From positions 1 through 22,069 of the forward strand of contig CAZAKZ010000097.1 of assembly GCA_964485695.1 (NCBI GenBank): 22,069 bases of DNA, written 5' to 3'. Position numbers and translations under genes: made by a program. This DNA is from CAZAKZ01 sp964485695. GTDB taxonomy: Bacteria > Planctomycetota > JAFGQW01. Positions within the stretch are counted from its first letter, which is position 1. The number at the start of each line of letters is the position of its first letter. The notes beneath the pieces are model-generated. The model did not search any database, was not told the DNA's origin, and saw only the letters and a list, made by a program, of their open reading frames with translations. Shown piece by piece: positions 14,981-21,516 of the stretch.

Positions 14981-17032
14981 ATGTCACAGAAGACCACACG
15001 CTATTCCCTCTGTCCCTACAACTGCTGGCCCGTGAACTGCGGCCTGGCCGTGACCACCGAGGCGGGGCGCATCGTCGATGTCCGCGGCAATCCTCACCAC
15101 GATCTGAGCCGGGGCATGCTCTGCGTCAAGGGCGCGGCGTGCGGCGAGATCCCCCACAACCGGGCGCGCTTGCTCACGCCCCTGATCCGGGTGGGGGAGC
15201 GCGGCGGGGGGCAGTGGGAGAAGACCACCTGGGACGAGGCCCTCGGCCGCATCGCCGGTCGCATGCGTATGAACATCGAGGCCGGACGCCGGGAGGCCAA
15301 CGTCCTCTACCACAGCCACGGGAACATCGTCCAGCGCATCAACTGGCGCATCCTCACGCCGCGGTTCGCCAACCTGACGGGTATGACGCTCTGGGACGGA
15401 AACTTCCCCTGCTGGTACGACGTGGGCCTGGCCCAGACGCTCACCGGGTACCACGGCCTCCACGATCCCGCAGACATCGGCTCCCACGCCGCGGGCCTCG
15501 TGAACTGGGCCCAGGATCCCTGCGCCTCCGAGGCCAACCTGGTCCCCTACATCACGGCGCTCCGCGAACGGGGCGGCGTGGTGGTCACCATCGATCCGCG
15601 CATCACCCAGACCGCCGCCCTGAGCGACCTCCACATCCAGCCGCGACTGGGATCGGACGTGTGGCTGGCCGGCGCCGTGGCCCACGTCCTCATCCGGGAG
15701 GGCGCCTTCGACGAGGACTTCGTCCGGGATCACTGCCACGGCTTCGACGCCTACCGCAGCCACGTGGAGTCCTGCACACCCGACCGCGCTGCCCGGGAAT
15801 GCGACGTGCCCCTGGAGCACATCGAGGCCCTGGCTCGCATCTACGCCGAGACCCGTCCCCTGTGCACCAACCTCTCCCGCGGCGCCCTCGGGAAACACCG
15901 CGGAGGCGTCCAGATGGTGCGGGGGATTCTCTGCCTCGCGGCACTGTCCGGCAACGTGGCTGTCCGGGGCGGCGGGGTGGTGTGGGGGGAGGCCGTGGAC
16001 TGGAAGGATGACCTGGCGGCCGCGGACCGGCGGCCGGAGGCGCCTTATCCCGTGAACAACTTCACGGCCATCGACGCCGCCCTGGAAGCCGGCGCCGTGG
16101 ACACCCTGATCGTCGTGGGCGGCAATCCGCTCAGCCAGTGGCCCGACGTGAACCGGCTCCGGAAACAGCTCCGGCGGACGGGGTGCGTCGTGGTCTACGA
16201 CATTTTCATGAACCACACCGCCCGGGAGGCGGCCGATGTGGTGCTCCCCGCCACGTGCTGGCTGGAGGAGCTCGGCCTTCGCACGTCCAGCACCCGGATC
16301 TACCTCATGGACAGGATCCTGGAACCGCCCGGCGAGTGTCGCGAAGCCAGCGCGTGGATGAACACCCTTGCCCGACGTCTCGGCGTGGAGGATTACTTTC
16401 CCTGGTCCTCGAAGGAGGCGTGCCTGGACGCGTGCCTCGATACGCCTGTCTTCCAGGGAGCCACCGTGGCGCGCCTCCGCCAGTGCCCGGGCGGCCTCCG
16501 CGCACGGCAGCCCGAGGTGCCGTACGAGGATCTGCGGTTCGATTCCCCGTCGGGCAAGTTTGAGTTCTACTCCCGGATCGCCGAGCGTCACGGCCTGCCG
16601 CCACTGCCGACCCACGTGGATCCCCTGGAGAGCCGGGCCGCCACGCCCGACCTGGCGGAGCGGTTTCCCCTCGAGCTGATATCCTCCCGGCGGAATACCC
16701 ATTTTCATTCCTTCCACGACAGCCACCGCCACCTCGCCACCCTGGCGGCCCTCGAGGCCGAACCGGTCCTGCACATGCATCCGCTGGACGCGCGCCGGCG
16801 GGGGCTCGGGGACGGCGACCTCGCCGTGATGTTCAACGACCGGGGAGAGAGCACGGTGTGCCTGGAGCTGACCACCGAGGTGCCCCCGGGCACGGTCTCC
16901 CTCAATGACGCCTGGCCCGAGCTCAACCGCTTGACACCCGCCTTTGCTCCGTGCCCCACGGAAGTGACGGCCGACCTGGGCGTGGGAGGTCAGCCCGCCT
17001 ACCAGAACGCCCTGGTGGAGGTGCGGCCGTGA
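14981..17032 (+). CDS. Molybdopterin (bis-MGD) oxidoreductase catalytic subunit, DMSO-reductase family
   Basis: The 683-residue protein has the full fold of the family. The N-terminal iron-sulfur motif has Cys11, Cys15, Cys20 and Cys48 (CPYNCWPVNCG, then GMLCVKG). WEKTTWDEALGRIAG, GGNPLSQWPD and the MGD-binding C-terminal domain (HMHPLDARRRGL, GTVSLNDAWPE) follow. Cys144 in GNFPCWYD is the best candidate molybdenum ligand by position. There is no twin-arginine signal, since the cluster begins ten residues from the start, so the subunit should stay in the cytoplasm. The ATG at 14981 follows GGATGAA; ATG at 14975 is an alternative. Its TGA overlaps the next GTG. The subunit set recalls DMSO, polysulfide, thiosulfate or tetrathionate reductases, but the substrate is unknown. 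Spacing in the cysteine motif (CX3CX4C) is unusual. Confidence 0.9.
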   Translation: MSQKTTRYSLCPYNCWPVNCGLAVTTEAGRIVDVRGNPHHDLSRGMLCVKGAACGEIPHNRARLLTPLIRVGERGGGQWEKTTWDEALGRIAGRMRMNIEAGRREANVLYHSHGNIVQRINWRILTPRFANLTGMTLWDGNFPCWYDVGLAQTLTGYHGLHDPADIGSHAAGLVNWAQDPCASEANLVPYITALRERGGVVVTIDPRITQTAALSDLHIQPRLGSDVWLAGAVAHVLIREGAFDEDFVRDHCHGFDAYRSHVESCTPDRAARECDVPLEHIEALARIYAETRPLCTNLSRGALGKHRGGVQMVRGILCLAALSGNVAVRGGGVVWGEAVDWKDDLAAADRRPEAPYPVNNFTAIDAALEAGAVDTLIVVGGNPLSQWPDVNRLRKQLRRTGCVVVYDIFMNHTAREAADVVLPATCWLEELGLRTSSTRIYLMDRILEPPGECREASAWMNTLARRLGVEDYFPWSSKEACLDACLDTPVFQGATVARLRQCPGGLRARQPEVPYEDLRFDSPSGKFEFYSRIAERHGLPPLPTHVDPLESRAATPDLAERFPLELISSRRNTHFHSFHDSHRHLATLAALEAEPVLHMHPLDARRRGLGDGDLAVMFNDRGESTVCLELTTEVPPGTVSLNDAWPELNRLTPAFAPCPTEVTADLGVGGQPAYQNALVEVRP

Positions 17033-17643
17033 AACAGAGGATCTTCGTCTTTGCCACAGACCGGTGCTTCGGCTGCGGGGGGTGCATCGCCGCCTGCGCC
17101 GCCCGGTCCGCCACCCCCCCGGGCCTGTTCCGGCGCCAGGTTCTGAAGCTGCCGCCCCGGGTGGGGGACCACCGCACCCTCTACCTCTCCCTGGCCTGCA
17201 ACCACTGCGTCGAGGCGCCTTGTGTACGGGCCTGCCCGAGCCGCGCCCTGGTCAAGCGGCCTCAGGACGGTGTGGTCCTGCACCGGGAGGACCGTTGCAT
17301 CGGCTGCCGCTACTGCCAGATGGCCTGTCCCTACGACGCCATCCACTGGGACGAAGGCCTGCGCATCGTCAGCAAGTGCGACTTCTGCGTCGATCGCCTG
17401 GACCGTGGTCGTGCTCCGGCCTGCGTCGAGACCTGTTTTGCGGGCGCCCTGGAACACCGGATCCTGGACGTCAAGGAGGAGCCCGCCGGCTGCCAGAGGG
17501 AGGCCCCCGGTTTCTCGCACCACCCCGAGGCGCGCCCCGGCATCCGGTTCCTCCACGCCGGCACCGAGAACCGCCTTTCACGAACGAGCCCCTTCCCGCC
17601 CGCCTGCCCCGAAGTCCTGGGCGATGCCCACGAGGAGCCGTAG
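17029..17643 (+). CDS. Four-cluster [4Fe-4S] electron-transfer subunit (DmsB/PsrB/NrfC type)
   Basis: The 204-residue protein carries sixteen cysteines in four groups: Cys13/16/19/23, Cys57/60/65/69, Cys90/93/96/100 and Cys117/120/132/136. Example motifs are CFGCGGCIAAC, CNHCVEAPC and CIGCRYCQMACP. This is the standard ferredoxin subunit that passes electrons between a membrane anchor and a molybdoenzyme. The third group contains CRYCQMACPYDA, typical of DmsB-like subunits. The GTG at 17029 overlaps the catalytic-subunit TGA (GTGA). It has no export signal of its own, as usual. The last ~55 residues are low in motifs and probably form a tail contacting the partner subunits. Two bases separate its stop from the anchor-subunit start. 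Confidence 0.93.
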   Translation: MKQRIFVFATDRCFGCGGCIAACAARSATPPGLFRRQVLKLPPRVGDHRTLYLSLACNHCVEAPCVRACPSRALVKRPQDGVVLHREDRCIGCRYCQMACPYDAIHWDEGLRIVSKCDFCVDRLDRGRAPACVETCFAGALEHRILDVKEEPAGCQREAPGFSHHPEARPGIRFLHAGTENRLSRTSPFPPACPEVLGDAHEEP

Positions 17644-17645
17644 CC

Positions 17646-18503
17646 GTGGATGAGAGATACTCGCACCTGGTTCCCCTCATCGTCTTCACCACCCTGGTGT
17701 CCTGGGCCGCGGCCCTGGTTCTGGCTGCCGCCGCCGGCGGCACCCAGGCGCCGGTCCCGGCGGCCCTGGTCCTCGGAATCCTCGCCGTGGCCGCGTCGCT
17801 CCTGCACCTGGGCCGGAAGCTGCGTGCCCCCCTGGCCCTGGCGGGCGTGGCCCGGTCCTGGCTCAGCCGGGAAGTGGCGCTCACGGTGGGATTCGTCGCT
17901 CTCACCGGCGCCGTGGCCTGGATGGGCCGCAGGGGTGCAGACGCGGCATGGGTGCGCCTCACCCTGGTCCTCGCCGCGGTCATCGGACTCGCCGCCGTCA
18001 TCGCCATCGGGCGGCTCTACCATCTGCACGGACAGACGGGCTGGCAAGGGACGGCGCAACGACTGGGGCCCGTCACCTCGACGCTGGCCGCAGGGACGGC
18101 GGTCTGGCTGGCGGTCGCCGGTGTGCAGGCGCCGACTCTCGCCCTCGTCGCCTTCCTGGTCCTGGTGGCACTCGACGCCTACCTGGCTCACCTGCGTCGC
18201 CGGCACCTGTTCGAGCTTGTCCGGAAAGAGAATCCTCGACCCACCTATCCACGCCCGGCCAGGGCCGGCCTGAAGACTTTCACGCCCCGCTTCCTGCTCT
18301 CGATCCTGGCAGCGGCGTCGGCGCTCCTGTTGTCGGGTGCGTGGTTGTGGGGCACCGTGGTTCTCCTCGGTGCGATGATCTTACTCGACCGCCTGGTCTT
18401 CTATGCCGGCGCGGCCAGGACCACACCGCGCATCGCCCTGGAAGAGATCCGAAAACAGCGCCTGGAGGAGGCTGCGGAATACGAGGTCCAGACAGAGGCC
18501 TAA
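17646..18503 (+). CDS. DmsC-type membrane anchor subunit
   Basis: The 285-residue protein has about eight hydrophobic helices (roughly 8-30, 38-53, 75-92, 102-122, 143-161, 163-180, 214-231 and 234-252). It also has the DmsC hallmarks LLHLGRK (52-58) and SWLSREV (71-77). DmsC proteins oxidise menaquinol and feed electrons to the iron-sulfur subunit. The GTG at 17646 is supported by GAGGAG seven bases upstream; no ATG fits the N-terminal helix. Together with the two preceding genes it completes a DmsABC-like membrane complex, here expected to face the cytoplasm because the catalytic subunit lacks a Tat signal. It is the last gene of the operon and is followed by a gene-poor, repeat-rich stretch. 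Confidence 0.88.
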   Translation: MDERYSHLVPLIVFTTLVSWAAALVLAAAAGGTQAPVPAALVLGILAVAASLLHLGRKLRAPLALAGVARSWLSREVALTVGFVALTGAVAWMGRRGADAAWVRLTLVLAAVIGLAAVIAIGRLYHLHGQTGWQGTAQRLGPVTSTLAAGTAVWLAVAGVQAPTLALVAFLVLVALDAYLAHLRRRHLFELVRKENPRPTYPRPARAGLKTFTPRFLLSILAAASALLLSGAWLWGTVVLLGAMILLDRLVFYAGAARTTPRIALEEIRKQRLEEAAEYEVQTEA

Positions 18504-18662
18504 CCGAATTATTGAGTGAATAATACCACATCCTCTGGGCGTGGACCCGAAGAGGTTCTACCGATCCGGCGTTGATCTGCTGCCCGATTTCATCCGGGGT
18601 GGATGAGTCAAAACGAACTCGTTCGCCCCCGATGAAGCACTTCATCCGGCCTAAATGAGATG
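18504..18662. other. Non-coding stretch with a series of short stem-loops
   Basis: Four inverted repeats occur in about 140 bases. ATTATT (18508-18513) pairs with AATAAT (18519-18524). TCATCC (18590-18595) pairs with GGATGA (18601-18606). AACGA (18612-18616) pairs with TCGTT (18619-18623). GATGAAG (18631-18637) pairs with CTTCATC (18640-18646). TCATCCGG occurs twice, at 18590 and 18642. There is no T-run, so no classical terminator is seen after the anchor gene. This could be degraded mobile DNA or a structured 3' region. Confidence 0.45.
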
Positions 18663-19019
18663 CTATGAGGGCCGCCGAAACGGGGTAATAATATTTTCCC
18701 CGTGTCGGTTGCCGCCGAACACGAAGGCGACGAGGGTAGGGCCCGCCTCCCGGACGATGCGCTTCAGGTCCGCCTTGAACAGCAGGAGGGGGATGGCCAG
18801 GGGGACCAGATACGACCAGACCACGTCGTAGACCCGAGCCGACGAGGGGATGATCGACAGGTTCGAAAGGACGATGGTGCTTCCCATGGCCACGACGACC
18901 GACGACAGGCGCGCACCCCACCGGGTCTCTTCCGACCACAGTCCCAGGGCGGCCACGGAAAAGAGCACTGCCAGGAGGAGCCAGTCGTGGTCGGCGGGGA
19001 TGAGAGGTTTATCGAACAA
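18663..19019 (-). pseudogene. Truncated DUF819-family membrane protein (N-terminal fragment)
   Basis: The 118-residue frame opens LFDKPLIPADHDWLLLAVLF from a TTG at 19019. It contains ALGLWSEETRWGARLS, MGSTIVLSNLSIIPSSARVYD, VVWSYLVPLAIPLLLFKADL and TLVAFVFG. These are the first three to four membrane segments of DUF819 proteins (YjcL-like, normally around 380-400 residues). Similarity ends at VFGG (about 18718). The remaining frame reads NRHGENIITPFRRPS, unlike the family, and stops. The missing two-thirds is not found elsewhere in the window. The sequence TTCGGCGGC (minus strand) occurs twice at the break, 40 bases apart, around an AT-rich hairpin. The gene is therefore a decayed relic, probably non-functional. 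Confidence 0.75.
18680..18703. repeat. AT-core hairpin at the DUF819 break, flanked by a 9-base direct repeat
   Basis: ACGGGG (18680-18685) pairs with CCCCGT (18698-18703) around a 12-base A/T-only core. GCCGCCGAA occurs on both sides (18671-18679 and 18711-18719). Hairpin plus direct repeat at a coding break is what a miniature element or a slipped deletion would leave. The sequence alone does not decide between them. Confidence 0.5.
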
Positions 19020-19132
19020 TCTTCTTCAGTCCATCGGTCAAAGCGGGCGCCGGGCAGGGATTGGATCGGTCAAAGGTAGATCGTCAGCGGTGCCGGGGCA
19101 AATGGTGTGCGAAATCCAGGTGAAAGATCGGG

Positions 19133-19160
19133 CACCGGCGCGGGTCGCCCCGCGCCGGTG
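19133..19160 (-). terminator. Strong GC hairpin terminator of the secreted-protein gene
   Basis: CACCGGCGCGGG (19133-19144) pairs perfectly with CCCGCGCCGGTG (19149-19160). Read on the minus strand the loop is GCGA, a stable GNRA tetraloop. It lies eight bases after the stop at 19169. Only a short CTTT follows, so it may work as a weak-U intrinsic terminator or as an RNA 3' end block. It also shields the region from the relic DUF819 gene. Confidence 0.75.
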
Positions 19161-19168
19161 AATGGGTA

Positions 19169-20128
19169 TCACAGGACCGTGAAGATGAACGGATTCGAGA
19201 TGGACTTGATCCCGAAGGGAGCCCCGGAATCCAGGGTCACGAATGCCGTGTGGATGCGGACACCCGTGATCTTCGGGTCGTTGAGGATGTTGATCTTGGC
19301 CTGGGCCTTGCCCGACGCGTCCAGCGTGCCCGAGTAGTCGACGAAGATGGAGGGAAGCAGCCCGCCGGTGCTTACCACCAGCAGATCGTCGGGGGACAGG
19401 GCGAGACTGCGGCTCCCGATGGGGATGGGACCGCTACCGAGGGAGGAGCCCACCTGGTAGACGAGGCCGGCGTCCCCCGGCGACTGGAGATCCAGCACCA
19501 CGGTGCCGCCCGGCTTCGGATTCCCCGATCCCTGGATCAGGATTTCGATGACGGTGAAGCGCATCTTCAGGGCGGCTTTGTCATTTCCGGTACCCGTGGG
19601 TTTGTTGAAGGCCCCGGAGCCCTGGACGTAGACCCGCTGGAGGGTCGCGCCGCGGTGGAAGGAGGAGCCGCCGGTCCTGCCGATGTATCGCACCTCCACC
19701 ACCAGGTTGTCGACGCCGTTGTAGTCGAAGCCCGTTGTCAGGCCCACGTCGCTCCACTGGTTCTGGGTGTAGTTGAACTTGATTGTTCCGGCGATGACCG
19801 ACGTCACGTCCTTTTCCAGGTTCGTGGCGAAGGTGGTGGTCATGGTCGAGAGGGTGGTGTGGGCCATGCGTATCTCGCCTTTCGAGGACGAGAAGGTGCC
19901 CGTCCCGCAGGGCGTGAAGCCCAGCTCGACGATACGGAACGGCTTTCCGCCCAGCAGGCTGGCCGGCACCAGTGCCTGATAGCGCCACTCCGTGCTGCTC
20001 CCCCAGGGATAGACGTTGCACGTGCCCTGACCGGGAAGGTTGTCGGGGACGGGAATGTATTTCTGGGCGGTCAGTGTTGAAGCCGCGGCCAGCACCAGCA
20101 CCGGTAGGATCAATCGAATACGATACAT
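19169..20128 (-). CDS. Secreted two-module protein of planctomycete type, function unknown
   Basis: The 319-residue product has a signal peptide (MYRIRLILPVLVLAAASTLT, cleavage near residue 22). Module one (about 25-195) contains CNVYPWGSSTEWRYQALV, GFTPCGTGTF, IRMAHTTL, WSDVGL, NLVVEVRYIGRTGGSS and RVYVQG. Module two (about 200-319) contains GSGNPKPGGTVVLDL, VGSSLGSGPIPIG, SPDDLLV and IHTAFVTLDSGAP. From memory both modules recur in large families of exported planctomycete proteins, and the second is a common C-terminal beta domain. Their roles are unknown; a cell-surface or matrix function is only a guess. The ATG at 20128 is chosen because GGAGG lies 7 bases upstream; nine further codons upstream contain that site. 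A stable hairpin follows the stop. Confidence 0.8.
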   Translation of the reverse strand: MYRIRLILPVLVLAAASTLTAQKYIPVPDNLPGQGTCNVYPWGSSTEWRYQALVPASLLGGKPFRIVELGFTPCGTGTFSSSKGEIRMAHTTLSTMTTTFATNLEKDVTSVIAGTIKFNYTQNQWSDVGLTTGFDYNGVDNLVVEVRYIGRTGGSSFHRGATLQRVYVQGSGAFNKPTGTGNDKAALKMRFTVIEILIQGSGNPKPGGTVVLDLQSPGDAGLVYQVGSSLGSGPIPIGSRSLALSPDDLLVVSTGGLLPSIFVDYSGTLDASGKAQAKINILNDPKITGVRIHTAFVTLDSGAPFGIKSISNPFIFTVL

Positions 20129-20188
20129 TGTCATGCCTCCAATCACGTTTTCCATATTGAGCTACTGAGTGGCTCTCTTCCACCCCGG

Positions 20189-20194
20189 AATATA
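20189..20194 (-). promoter_or_regulatory. Possible -10 box of the secreted-protein gene
   Basis: On the minus strand TATATT (20194 to 20189) matches five of six -10 positions, about 60 bases before the ATG at 20128. No good -35 box is seen. Confidence 0.3.
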
Positions 20195-20244
20195 CCATAT
20201 CTGGATGAACCGGAACATGAGCTCCTTGGTTTGGCATCGGATGC

Positions 20245-20273
20245 TTGCGCATGGTGCCGGCGGACACTACTAT
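20245..20273 (+). promoter_or_regulatory. Candidate promoter of the SGNH-hydrolase gene
   Basis: TTGCGC (20245-20250) and TACTAT (20268-20273) are separated by 17 bases, a fair sigma-70-type match. A start near 20280 supports the GTG at 20326 as initiation codon over the in-frame ATG at 20251, which would lie inside the promoter. Confidence 0.4.
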
Positions 20274-20325
20274 TCCTCTCTTTACCGGCGAGTTCACCGT
20301 CGTTCTTGCAAGGACTTCGAGAATC

Positions 20326-21426
20326 GTGACCCGGCGCCGCAAGCTCCTCCATACCGTCATTCTGATCGTGCTGCTGCTGGCGGCCGAGATGACGGTGCGT
20401 GTGATCTACTGGATCAAGGACGATTTCCCGCCCGTCCTGGACAAGTCGCTGACCTACGAATGGAAGTGGGCGCAGGCGCACCTGGCCACCGGCGTGGCCG
20501 TAGACCCTGCCAGCAACCACGTGTTCGATCCGCACCTCGGCTGGCGAATGAAACCGGGAATCCGCACCGACGACCTCGTGACGAACTCCACCGGCGTGCG
20601 GGCTACCCGGGAGTACGAGGTCGGGCGCCGGGCCGGCCGCAAACGCCTCCTCCTCCTCGGGGACAGCTTCACCTTCGGCCACGGCGTGAAGAACGACGAG
20701 ACCTTCGCCCACTTCCTCGAGGCGGAGCACCTTCCGGGCTGGGAGGTGGTGAACATGGCCGTCCAGGCGTACGGCACCGACCAGCAGATCCTCACCTACG
20801 AGCACTACGGGAGGCCCTACGAGGCCGATGTCGTCGTCCTGGGCTTCTACGTGGGCGATTATGACCGCAACACCCAGTCCTTCATCGGCTACGCCAAGCC
20901 AGTCTTCGTCCCCGACGGGCAGGGTCTCCGCCTCGCCAACACACAGCTGGTCGCCCCGGAGCAGCTCCTCGAGGACTACCAGTCGGGTCGGCGCCGCATC
21001 GGCGTGGCGTGGTACTGCCCCTACTGCCTCATGGCCCTCGGGAAGACTCTTAAAAAGATCAGGTCTCGCAGGATATCCGAGAGGGATACGGAGTGGCAGG
21101 TGCTCTCCAGGATGATGAAACGGTTCAACGACGGAGTCCGGGCCGACGGCGCCGTGCCGGTGTGGCTCGTCATACCCTATCACGACGTGGTGAAGGGCGC
21201 CTCGCGGTACGAATCTCTCGAGGACATGTGCGAACGAAGGGCGCGGGCTCTGGGCCTGGCGTGCATTCGTCTGGACGGCCTGTTCTGCGAGGCCGACCGC
21301 AGGACGCCCGCCCGTCCGGTCTACCGCAGCCGGAAGATCGGCGGCCATCTGTCGGTGGCCGGCCACCGCGTCGTTGCGGCCGCCCTCGCGGGCCATCTGG
21401 TGAAGGCGGGGCTCCATTCCCCCTGA
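20326..21426 (+). CDS. Membrane-anchored SGNH/GDSL-type hydrolase
   Basis: The 366-residue protein begins with a basic stretch (VTRRRKLLHT) and one hydrophobic helix (about 10-28), so it is probably anchored in the membrane with its enzyme domain outside. The SGNH signature GDSFTFG is at 112-118, with nucleophile Ser114. VVNMAVQAYGTDQQ (141-154) supplies the conserved Gly block, and the catalytic histidine is probably in HLSVAGH (341-347). Such planctomycete SGNH proteins are often linked to acyl or acetyl transfer on exopolysaccharide, but nothing here fixes the substrate. The GTG at 20326 is chosen because AAGGA lies 11 bases upstream and the helix follows at once; ATG at 20251 would add 25 residues of unlikely sequence. 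It is divergent from the secreted-protein gene. Confidence 0.8.
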   Translation: MTRRRKLLHTVILIVLLLAAEMTVRVIYWIKDDFPPVLDKSLTYEWKWAQAHLATGVAVDPASNHVFDPHLGWRMKPGIRTDDLVTNSTGVRATREYEVGRRAGRKRLLLLGDSFTFGHGVKNDETFAHFLEAEHLPGWEVVNMAVQAYGTDQQILTYEHYGRPYEADVVVLGFYVGDYDRNTQSFIGYAKPVFVPDGQGLRLANTQLVAPEQLLEDYQSGRRRIGVAWYCPYCLMALGKTLKKIRSRRISERDTEWQVLSRMMKRFNDGVRADGAVPVWLVIPYHDVVKGASRYESLEDMCERRARALGLACIRLDGLFCEADRRTPARPVYRSRKIGGHLSVAGHRVVAAALAGHLVKAGLHSP

Positions 21427-21440
21427 AACCAGTTCACTGT

Positions 21441-21468
21441 TTGCCCCGGAATGCCGGTGGAGTATACT
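21441..21468 (+). promoter_or_regulatory. Promoter of the Ig-like secreted-protein gene
   Basis: TTGCCC (21441-21446) and TATACT (21463-21468) are 16 bases apart and match sigma-70 boxes at four and five of six positions. Transcription would start near 21475, giving a leader of about 42 bases before the ATG at 21517. Confidence 0.55.
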
Positions 21469-21516
21469 GGCCGTTTTCCGCCCAGGAGTCGATTGATCCC
21501 GAACAGGAGACAAACC

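Noticed and set aside
14984..16780. 598-codon minus-strand frame opposite the molybdoenzyme gene
   Set aside because: Composition artefact of high GC3 on the coding strand; the sense frame carries the iron-sulfur and MGD motifs.
14981..18503. In-frame UGA as selenocysteine in the molybdoenzyme operon
   Set aside because: The catalytic frame is open throughout and has Cys at the candidate metal-ligand position; the gene ends at normal stops that overlap the next start. No recoding is needed.
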